DNA from: a virus
Virus record (IMG/VR): IMGVR_UViG_3300027749_000306
Coordinates: 1-34,415 of that record
DNA: 34,415 bases
Direction: 5' to 3' (one strand)
How positions within the stretch are numbered: the stretch's first letter is position 1; every line of letters begins with the position of its first letter. The notes under the pieces were generated by a model that saw nothing but the letters and a program-made list of their open reading frames with translations, did not search any database and was not told the DNA's origin. A program made the position numbers and the translations under genes. Shown piece by piece: positions 29,276 through 34,415 of the stretch.

Positions 29276-29539
29276 ATGCCAAGGATTGAACTGACAGAAG
29301 TTGAACGCATGAAGTTAGCAAAGGCCGGAGCTGATAGCATCCCATGCACGCACGGCTGGCAGCCTATTGAAACGGCACCAAAGGATGGAAGATCCGTGTT
29401 AGTTGCTGACGCAAAATATAAAACCATTGGTATTAATTTTTGGTGCAATTACGAGAATGACTGGGATCGAGAAAGCGACTTGGTTTGGCCCACCCACTGG
29501 ATGCCTTTACCGAAGCCACCACAGGATGAATTAAAATGA
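29276..29539 (+). CDS. DUF551-type protein, copy 1
   Basis: 87-aa product: MPRIELTEVERMKLAKAGADS then GWQPIETAPKDGRSVLVAD (28-46) and a terminal WPTHWMPLPKPP. WQPIETAPKDG and THWMPLPxPP are the defining ends of the small DUF551 phage family, with a beta-rich core between. The N-terminal 25 residues are an extra helix absent from copy 2. GGAG precedes the ATG. Its last 30-odd bases form a direct repeat with copy 2 (29492-29521 and 29743-29772), pointing to recent duplication. Function unknown. Confidence 0.82.
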   Translation: MPRIELTEVERMKLAKAGADSIPCTHGWQPIETAPKDGRSVLVADAKYKTIGINFWCNYENDWDRESDLVWPTHWMPLPKPPQDELK

Positions 29540-29799
29540 CATGGCAACCTATTGAAACAGCACCAAACGACGGCACACCATTTATTGGCATACAAACATT
29601 CAAGTCAATTAAACTGGTCGCTATGGCAATTGTTAAAAGAAATCCAAAGCTACCTGAAAAAATTTGGCAGTGCTGCACATCTGTAACGATTTACAATTCA
29701 CAACCAAACGGCGAGGGAAACTATACTGCTTTGCCATTCCTTACCCACTGGATGCCTTTACCGAAGCCACCAACAACAAAGGATGAAGAAAATGACTGA
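29536..29799 (+). CDS. DUF551-type protein, copy 2
   Basis: 87-aa product beginning MTWQPIETAPNDGTPFIGIQTF and containing LTHWMPLPKPPTTK. ATG overlaps the stop of copy 1 (ATGA). The core between the two conserved ends (IKLVAMAIVKRNPKLPEKIW) differs markedly from copy 1, while the C-terminal 30 bases are identical at DNA level. So the ends are conserved or recombined and the centre has diverged. Function unknown. Confidence 0.82.
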   Translation: MTWQPIETAPNDGTPFIGIQTFKSIKLVAMAIVKRNPKLPEKIWQCCTSVTIYNSQPNGEGNYTALPFLTHWMPLPKPPTTKDEEND

Positions 29800-30007
29800 A
29801 GATTATGTGTTCCATTATCAAAAACGGGACGGGCATAAGTTGATTCACGATGTTCAAATTACGTTTTGTGAAGAAAACACCCATTTTGGGTCTGCAAATA
29901 CCTTAACCAAAATGGCAGATTTTCTTCGGGCAGTAGGTTATGATTTTGATTATATTCAAATAGTTAAAAGCCATAAAGGCATGGTCGGAGGTAAAAAAGA
30001 TGACTGA
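29792..30007 (+). CDS. Hypothetical protein, 71 aa
   Basis: Product MTEDYVFHYQKRDGHKLIHDVQ..., strand-rich N-terminus, then LTKMADFLRAVGYDFDYIQIV and a basic end. AAAGGA lies eight bases before the ATG at 29792, favouring it over the in-frame ATG at 29783. Overlaps both neighbours by 8 bases. No family recognised. Confidence 0.65.
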   Translation: MTEDYVFHYQKRDGHKLIHDVQITFCEENTHFGSANTLTKMADFLRAVGYDFDYIQIVKSHKGMVGGKKDD

Positions 30008-30230
30008 CATTGTTGAACAGTTGCGGGATTTGCTTCCGACAGAAACTGGTGGTTACGCTGCATATGATTTTCATGAACGGGCGCACAAACATGCCGCTGA
30101 TGAAATTGAACAATTGCGGAAACGGGTTGAACTGCTTGAAGGTTATTTAAACGGCGCATTAAATGTTATTGAGGGTTTTGTTCATTGCGACACAACAGAA
30201 GCCCGTAAAGCACTAAGGGGGAAAGAGTGA
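30000..30230 (+). CDS. Small coiled-coil phage protein, 76 aa
   Basis: Product MTDIVEQLRDLLPTETGGYAAY..., with AADEIEQLRKRVELLEGYLNG (33-53) as a coiled coil, a type frequent in phage accessory regions (DIVEQLR ... AADEIExLR). The end AREALRGKE-like sequence overlaps the next gene start. GGAGG precedes the ATG. Function unknown. Confidence 0.72.
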   Translation: MTDIVEQLRDLLPTETGGYAAYDFHERAHKHAADEIEQLRKRVELLEGYLNGALNVIEGFVHCDTTEARKALRGKE

Positions 30231-30634
30231 TAGACATCCTTAATGAAATGAAAGAAATGCGTGATGAAACGCAATATTCCGTGCATAAAGACATATACAC
30301 GCGGGCAGTTGAAGATATGGAGCAATTGAGAAATGAAGTTGACCAACTGCGCGCAATCAGCAGAAAGCTATATGTTGAAAAAGCGCACTTGCTTGCAGAC
30401 AAAATATCAAATGAAATTATGCGAGAAAACTACGACAAGTTGGTTTTAGAAAATGCAAAATTAAGATCCGACAATTCAAAAATGCACCAGAAGTTGGCAA
30501 AGGGGAAGCCGAAGCCTCCCCCAAAAGATCAAGCCAAGTCTTCTTCAAAAAAGTCTTCGTCTTCGTCTTCTTCCTCTTCTTCTTCGTCCTCGTCTTCGTC
30601 ATCAGACATAGTTGACGAATCAATGACTTCATAA
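30227..30634 (+). CDS. Coiled-coil protein with poly-Ser tail, 135 aa
   Basis: GTG start overlapping the previous stop (GTGA). Residues about 20-95 are a long coiled coil (VEDMEQLRNEVDQLRAIS, KLVLENAKLRSDNSKMH), followed by a basic Pro/Lys stretch (KGKPKPPPKDQAK) and about 17 consecutive Ser residues, ending DIVDESMTS. The Ser run is encoded by a TCT/TCG-type repeat that is also the acidic end of the opposite-strand gene at 30529-30774. The tail may therefore be dictated by the other gene. Function unknown. Confidence 0.65.
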   Translation: MIDILNEMKEMRDETQYSVHKDIYTRAVEDMEQLRNEVDQLRAISRKLYVEKAHLLADKISNEIMRENYDKLVLENAKLRSDNSKMHQKLAKGKPKPPPKDQAKSSSKKSSSSSSSSSSSSSSSSSDIVDESMTS

Positions 30635-30774
30635 AGAGAATTGATCAGAAGATAGAGCGAGCCAATGCGCTCAGGATATGAACGCTCAAGAAAGTCGGCG
30701 GAGAAGTCAAAGGAAATTTCTTCTGCGCCCTCTTCGTCAACGGAGACGAATGCAGTACCGATAATGCTAGTCAT
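30529..30774 (-). CDS. Acidic protein with poly-Glu/Asp tail, 81 aa
   Basis: ATG at 30774 with GGAG seven bases before it. Product MTSIIGTAFVSVDEEGAEEIS..., a possibly folded N-terminal half (FDFSADFLERSYPERIGSLYLLI), then SDDEDEDEEEEEEDEDEDFFEEDLA. The acidic tail overlaps the poly-Ser tail of the plus-strand gene by 106 bases in opposite sense. Highly acidic tails are typical of DNA mimics and chaperone-like phage proteins; this is only suggestive. Same strand as the metallophosphoesterase upstream. Confidence 0.68.
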   Translation of the reverse strand: MTSIIGTAFVSVDEEGAEEISFDFSADFLERSYPERIGSLYLLINSLYEVIDSSTMSDDEDEDEEEEEEDEDEDFFEEDLA

Positions 30775-30837
30775 GAGTAAGCTCCTGAAAACGGAAAAAG
30801 GGATTTACCATCAAAAACTACTGAACTGATATGACAA

Positions 30838-31764
30838 TCAAAAGACATATTTGTTGCGAAATGCCGGACGCCCGCGAATCAATTCACAAAATTCTGGCGG
30901 CATAAGATTAAAATCATCATCAAATGTCAGAAAAACAAAGCCAGGGCATGAACGGCTTGCCGTGCCTTCCGCATACTCAAATTGCGGCCCAAATGGATTG
31001 CCCAACATGCCAGCCTCAATGCCGTAGTGGCTGCCGCGCCTGTTCCTGACGGCCGTCAATTGCAGCTGGTGGGTGTGAGACGTCACGATATTGATGCCTG
31101 AGTGTAGGGCATTGTTCCAGCCGGCGTGAATGCCAGAGCGGAAGCGGTGGCGGATCTCGACGTCGTTAATGATGGTCGCCCAACAAAACTGCCACTCAGG
31201 AAAACGGTCTTTTAAGTGGCCGGCATAGTCTTCAAGTTCTGGCGCGGCCGACGCAAGGTAATTGTCAACGCGTATGTCGTGATTACCCATCGTCCATATT
31301 TTTTGGTTGGCGAGTGGCAGCATCTTAATGTGCGCCCTGACGGCTTCAATTTCTTCCGATATTTTGGGCGCCCTAGACCCCAAGGCGCGACTGTGGCGCG
31401 ACACGCGGGCGCCATCGAGAATGTCGCCATTGAGAACAATACAGTCTGGTTTAAGTTGCTTGGCGACCTTTGCAAAGGCCTTCCACATAATGGTTGGCTC
31501 GCCTGGCCAGATGTGGGCGTCGCCGCCAATCAATATGCTTTTTATATCGGTTTCAGGATAATGGATGGCGGGAACTACCCAATTCTGTATTTCGGTTTTC
31601 TTTTCTTCAAATAATTCTGGATATGTATCTCTTGCAATTTTTAGTCTTGATTGAACTGTCTGTCGGGGTAAGTTCATTACAAATGCCGTACCCCGTATAG
31701 ATTTGGTTTCATTATATATTTTAATGGTATGAGCCATTACCTCATCAGGCGTAAAACTTCCCAC
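30838..31764 (-). CDS. Calcineurin-like metallophosphoesterase with N-terminal HTH
   Basis: 308 aa; GTG start after AAGGA. Residues about 5-45 look like a resolvase/transposase-type helix-turn-helix (IRGTAFVMNLPRQTVQSRLKIA). The catalytic domain follows: GDAH (81-84), NGDILDG (112-118), MGNHDIR (159-165), IHAGW (212-216) and SHTHQ (229-233), the complete two-metal ligand set of the calcineurin-like phosphoesterase family. It could be a DNA/RNA nuclease, cyclic-nucleotide phosphodiesterase or phosphatase. The HTH end suggests action on DNA. Placed alone in a divergent position with its own upstream region. Confidence 0.87.
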   Translation of the reverse strand: MGSFTPDEVMAHTIKIYNETKSIRGTAFVMNLPRQTVQSRLKIARDTYPELFEEKKTEIQNWVVPAIHYPETDIKSILIGGDAHIWPGEPTIMWKAFAKVAKQLKPDCIVLNGDILDGARVSRHSRALGSRAPKISEEIEAVRAHIKMLPLANQKIWTMGNHDIRVDNYLASAAPELEDYAGHLKDRFPEWQFCWATIINDVEIRHRFRSGIHAGWNNALHSGINIVTSHTHQLQLTAVRNRRGSHYGIEAGMLGNPFGPQFEYAEGTASRSCPGFVFLTFDDDFNLMPPEFCELIRGRPAFRNKYVF

Positions 31765-31905
31765 GGTACAATTCCTTATCCGTTAAGGCTTTGCAATATA
31801 AACAATTTTATTATGTAAATAAAATGACACACATTTTTACTTTACAAATCATTTATAACATGCATTGATTTTTACATTAACAACTAATTAAAGATTGTAA
31901 AAAAC
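31765..31905. promoter_or_regulatory. A+T-rich divergent intergenic region
   Basis: 141 bases between the metallophosphoesterase and the plus-strand 67-aa gene, strongly A+T-rich. TTTTTAC occurs near 31833 and 31870, and an inverted GTAAAAA near 31899, so a pair of operator-like arms flanks the rightward start. No strong -35/-10 pair is clear to me; promoters for both directions are expected here. Confidence 0.4.
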
Positions 31906-32109
31906 ATGGTTAAAGGAAGTGTAAAATATCAAGACCTGTTTGATCAAGGTTTCATGATTATCAGGCGAGAAGAATACGAGCGGCTGATAACTGACGTAAA
32001 AATTTACGAAGAGGCGCTGCAAATCATTTCGGTTGAGCCTGGCATTTTAAATGTCGTTGCCGAAAAAATGCGCCGCCTCGCGCAGCACGCATTAAAAAAA
32101 TACCACTGA
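31906..32109 (+). CDS. Small hypothetical protein, 67 aa
   Basis: Product MVKGSVKYQDLFDQGFMIIRREEYERLI..., helical, with IIRREEYERLITDVKIYEEAL and a basic end (RRLAQHALKKYH). No good Shine-Dalgarno is visible before the ATG. A hairpin pair follows its stop. The REEYERL segment is common in small phage proteins. Function unknown. Confidence 0.6.
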   Translation: MVKGSVKYQDLFDQGFMIIRREEYERLITDVKIYEEALQIISVEPGILNVVAEKMRRLAQHALKKYH

Positions 32110-32138
32110 CCTTGGAGGCCAGTGGCAAGTTCTGCCCA

Positions 32139-32167
32139 GTTCAGGGGGAGTGGCCTGAACTTGTTTT
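32139..32167 (+). terminator. Hairpin terminator after the 67-aa gene
   Basis: GTTCAGG (32139-32145) and CCTGAAC (32154-32160) make a 7-bp stem with an 8-base loop, followed by TTGTTTT. A second hairpin (CCACTG/CAGTGG, about 32103-32125) precedes it. Probably a terminator or attenuator before the GcrA-like gene. Confidence 0.55.
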
Positions 32168-32186
32168 AACATAATAGGTGAATGAC

Positions 32187-32672
32187 ATGGATGCAATGAA
32201 AAAAGCGATACTGAACATGTGGAATAAGGGTTATTCTAGCACAATGATTGCGCAAAAGACTGGCAAAACGCGCAACGCCGTCATGGGCATTGTGTCGAGG
32301 CACCGCAATAAAAATGCAGAAAGTGTAAGATTTAGCCGCCCAGTGATGTCAGTCATTAATAAAACAAAAAAAGAAAGACCGCCCCAGCCAGTTAAAAAAA
32401 TATCAATAAGCAAAGTCAGAATACCCCTCATGTTTGAGGTGCCAACGCCTGACAAAAACATACGAATTACCGACTTAAATTATAATTCTTGCCGCTACCC
32501 CGTAACAGAATCAACGACCGTGCAAGACACGTTTTATTGCGGCCACCCCAAAGAGCGCGGCGCCTACTGTGCCTATCACGCACAATTGTGCTATACTCCG
32601 ATTGCGCTTTACAAAAGGTTGGACAATCATGATTTTGCAGCTAAATCCCGCTTTACCCCTCGACACCCCTAA
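32187..32672 (+). CDS. GcrA-like cell-cycle regulator
   Basis: 161-aa product. N-terminal helix-turn-helix: AILNMWNKGYSSTMIAQKTGKTRNAVMGIVSRHR (7-40), matching the GcrA pattern of W-x-x-G-S-x-x-IA-x-x-x-G-x-TRNAV-x-G. A basic Pro/Lys linker follows, then the RNA-polymerase-contact region ITDLNYNSCRYPV (94-106) and FYCGHPKERGAYCAYHAQLCY (116-136), with Cys 102, Cys 118, Cys 128 and His 131 placed as in GcrA. Cellular GcrA joins sigma-70 at promoters with CcrM-methylated GANTC in Alphaproteobacteria. A phage copy may bend host cell-cycle transcription. I use the ATG at 32187; an in-frame GTG lies at 32178. Confidence 0.86.
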   Translation: MDAMKKAILNMWNKGYSSTMIAQKTGKTRNAVMGIVSRHRNKNAESVRFSRPVMSVINKTKKERPPQPVKKISISKVRIPLMFEVPTPDKNIRITDLNYNSCRYPVTESTTVQDTFYCGHPKERGAYCAYHAQLCYTPIALYKRLDNHDFAAKSRFTPRHP

Positions 32673-32853
32673 GGGTAAGGCCTTGTGCCATTTTATGATT
32701 GACTACGGAGAAGAGGCAGACCTGTTGTGGGTCTGCTTTCAAGACGACACCGGCGAGTGCTGGACGTGGAGCAACAAAGACATCCGCGCTCAACAAAACG
32801 TGTCTATGGGGCGTATTAAGTTGAAAACAGATAGCCAGTCGCAAACGGGTTAG
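32629..32853 (+). CDS. Conserved small phage protein, 74 aa
   Basis: Product MILQLNPALPLDTPKGKALCHF... with DYGEEADLLWVCFQDDTGECWTW and NKDIRAQQNVSMGR. This layout (PLDTPKGxAxCHFxIDYG ... LWVxFxDxTGExWTWxNxxIRxQxN) is a small family I recall from many phages, usually near structural genes; function unknown. Start at 32629 (AAGG upstream) inside the 3' end of gcrA, and its 3' end overlaps the convergent tail gene by 38 bases. Confidence 0.82.
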   Translation: MILQLNPALPLDTPKGKALCHFMIDYGEEADLLWVCFQDDTGECWTWSNKDIRAQQNVSMGRIKLKTDSQSQTG

Positions 32854-33493
32854 GCACAGTGCCACTGCCGCCGCCTGTGGAGGCGATCGTAATGGTGCCA
32901 TTGCCATTTGTGATTGTGATGTTAGATCCGGCCGTCAAATTGGCTTTAGTCAGTCCGCCGGTCGAGCTGTTACCGATCAGGATTTGGCCGTCCGTGTAAG
33001 TTGAGTTTCCAGTGCCGCCATTTGCCACAGCGACGGGCGTTGACAGGCTGATCGTGCTTCCGGCTATAGAGATACCCGTGCCGGCCGTGGAGACCGACGC
33101 GTCGGCCTTATAGACGTTTTGACCGTCTGACCAGATAAACGTATTGGCGCTTTGCGTTGCGGTCACGCTGGCGCTGCCGCCGCTGTAAGCCGAGTTGAGT
33201 GTGACAGTGTAAGACCCGCTCGTGGTGTTGCGCACGATGTAAAAGCCGGCCACGAGCGCGGGGAATGACACGGTGACGTTGGCACTGAGTGTGCCGGTCA
33301 GCAGGATGCAGACGCTTTGCACGTTTGCCTGCGTCAGCGTGACGTTTGAGTTTGTCAGTGGCAGCGTGTAAATACCGCCGAAAGCGAGATCGATGATGTC
33401 CCAGTCGTTATTGACTGGCACGTTCCAAGAATCAACATACGAGTTGTTGCTTGGTTTTTCGATGGCCTTGTTGGTGGTATACGTCGAAACCAT
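32816..33493 (-). CDS. Tail-fibre-like structural protein, 225 aa
   Basis: Product MVSTYTTNKAIEKPSNNSYVD..., with SWNVPVNNDWDIIDLAFGG at the N-terminus, typical of tail fibre or appendage attachment segments. The middle is beta-rich (VTLTQANVQSVCILLTGTLSA, GFYIVRNTTSGSYTVTLN). The C-terminal half holds the fibre repeat signature: VAVANGGTGNSTYTDGQILIGN and LTAGSNITITNGNGTITI. These GGTG / YTDGQ-LIGN / SNITI motifs are common in phage fibres. Length is short for a complete fibre, so it may be an adaptor or short fibre. Downstream of the internal virion-type gene. Confidence 0.8.
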   Translation of the reverse strand: MVSTYTTNKAIEKPSNNSYVDSWNVPVNNDWDIIDLAFGGIYTLPLTNSNVTLTQANVQSVCILLTGTLSANVTVSFPALVAGFYIVRNTTSGSYTVTLNSAYSGGSASVTATQSANTFIWSDGQNVYKADASVSTAGTGISIAGSTISLSTPVAVANGGTGNSTYTDGQILIGNSSTGGLTKANLTAGSNITITNGNGTITIASTGGGSGTVPNPFATGYLFST

Positions 33494-33505
33494 GACCTTG
33501 ATCCT

Positions 33506-34415
33506 TTAGATTGCCTGATTAGCCACATGAAGCGCTTTGACGATGGCCTCGTCAGGAGCATTGAGTAACGGCTCGGTGTTCTTAGATACTTCCTTTTTCG
33601 CCCTCTCGGCAAGATCCATCAGCCGCTTGACTAGCATCTGTTTTTTGCTGTTGGTCACTTTACCGCCGCGAGCGTAGCCCTCAGTTGGGTAGTTTTCTGG
33701 GCGTGAAGAACCTTGCGGAGGAGGATTAGACCGCAAAGCATTGAACGCCGTTTGTTGAACAAAATTGCCGGATTTGTCTATCAAGTTGCGCGCCGCTATG
33801 TTTTCTTGAGCCAATTGGCCAAGACGTTGAATGTCTTTTTTGTCACTGGATCCAACCAAGCGCATGACTTCAGGAGCCACTTTTGACTCTGCGGCATTAA
33901 GTGCGCCCTTGCTCAATTGACCACCAATAAATGCTATAGCTACTTTAGCACTTGATGCAGGATCCATTGCACCGTGCTGTAGTAATTCATAAACTGCCGT
34001 ACCAGCGCCAGCTGTAAAACCTGGCCCCCAAGACGGCAAATTATCTAATAATGATCTTCTGTTTGTCGGGTCAGTAATAGGCGCCGTTTTGTTTAAGTAC
34101 GCTTCAGATTTGGCGCGGCCATAAATAGAATTAAAATTCTCATCACCCAAAAACAATTTGGCCCGCTGACTTAAATTAGGCTTCTCCATAAGTTTTGCTA
34201 ATTTTTCCGGACCATTGGTTTCAGCAAATTCTTTTAAAAATGATGCCACACCCTCTTGTGCCATCATTTTTTGCGCGTCATTCATTTTATTAAAGCTATT
34301 GATGACGTCTTGAGATTTAAATGCGTTAATATTTTTCATAGCATTGTAGCCGGCCTCAAGCGCGTTTGTAGCGCCCATGCCTTCGGCGGCCGCACCACGC
34401 GCTGTGGCATACTCC
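33506..34415 (-). CDS. C-terminal part of a large internal virion-type protein (partial)
   Basis: The frame stays open through the right window edge (upstream residues EYATARGAAAEG before Met at 34378), so the true start is outside the window and the Met at 34378 is probably internal. The visible 302 residues are Ala/Asn-rich and helical (ALEAGYNAMKNINAFKSQ, SSAKVAIAFIGGQLSKGALN). They end with a compact tail, GYARGGKVTNSKKQMLVKRL, then LAERAKKEVSKNTEPLLNAPDEAIVKAL, a C-terminal pattern I recall from very large podovirus internal or ejection proteins. The GG-x-V segment echoes other virion proteins in this window. Exact role inferred. Confidence 0.72.
   Translation of the reverse strand, partial: EYATARGAAAEGMGATNALEAGYNAMKNINAFKSQDVINSFNKMNDAQKMMAQEGVASFLKEFAETNGPEKLAKLMEKPNLSQRAKLFLGDENFNSIYGRAKSEAYLNKTAPITDPTNRRSLLDNLPSWGPGFTAGAGTAVYELLQHGAMDPASSAKVAIAFIGGQLSKGALNAAESKVAPEVMRLVGSSDKKDIQRLGQLAQENIAARNLIDKSGNFVQQTAFNALRSNPPPQGSSRPENYPTEGYARGGKVTNSKKQMLVKRLMDLAERAKKEVSKNTEPLLNAPDEAIVKALHVANQAI

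Noticed and set aside
1-34415. Integrated prophage with attachment sites
   Set aside because: No integrase, excisionase, tRNA fragment or host gene is visible. Absence within a partial window does not exclude temperate lifestyle.

Overview
The window is a contiguous piece of a double-stranded DNA tailed-phage genome, cut inside a gene at both ends (left-edge virion gene 1-501, right-edge virion gene 33506-34415). It carries terminase, portal, scaffold-like, capsid and tail-fibre-like genes plus a phage replication module. The long portal (798 aa) and very large virion-associated proteins suggest a short-tailed, podovirus-like particle. Two genes point to an alphaproteobacterial host: a GcrA-type cell-cycle regulator (32187-32672) and a GapR/DUF2312-type DNA-binding protein (25269-25544). 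I see no integrase, lysis cassette, RNA polymerase or tRNA gene in the window, so lifestyle cannot be decided.

Layout. (1) 1-15.7 kb, minus strand: virion module read right to left from small terminase through large terminase, portal, a 1040-aa virion protein, a Lys/Gly/Pro-rich protein, a GroES-like co-chaperonin, a scaffold-like protein, a structured leader, decoration-like protein, major capsid protein and further structural genes. (2) 15.7-17.5 kb, plus strand: small early-type genes under two near-identical promoter modules with paired TGAA-N5-TTCA operator-like sites, ending at a strong terminator. (3) 17.55-25.54 kb, minus strand: replication, modification and recombination genes (GapR-like protein, RuvC-like resolvase, conserved unknowns, cytosine-C5 methyltransferase, primase/helicase), interrupted by a remarkable 928-bp repeat array at 22557-23484. 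(4) 25.67-30.63 kb, plus strand: PD-(D/E)XK nuclease, SSB-like protein, many small accessory genes and a protein joining an N-terminal helix-turn-helix region to a sigma-70 region 4. (5) 30.5-31.76 kb, minus strand: an acidic protein and a metallophosphoesterase. (6) 31.9-32.85 kb, plus strand: small genes including GcrA. (7) 32.8-34.4 kb, minus strand: tail-fibre-like protein and the C-terminal part of an internal virion-type protein.

The most unusual object is the array at 22557-23484. It exactly fills the gap between two genes of one operon. It is written almost entirely in five-base words of the form NNNCC, punctuated by a GCCTGCC anchor. I count 20 anchors; 18 of the 19 intervals are 44, 49 or 54 bp, always four plus a multiple of five. 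It is not a CRISPR and does not look coding; I know of no described element with this grammar. Other notable points are the duplicated operator/promoter module, a TGTCCC iteron cluster next to the primase gene, a multi-hairpin capsid leader, and convergent genes sharing a Ser-rich/acidic low-complexity segment on opposite strands.
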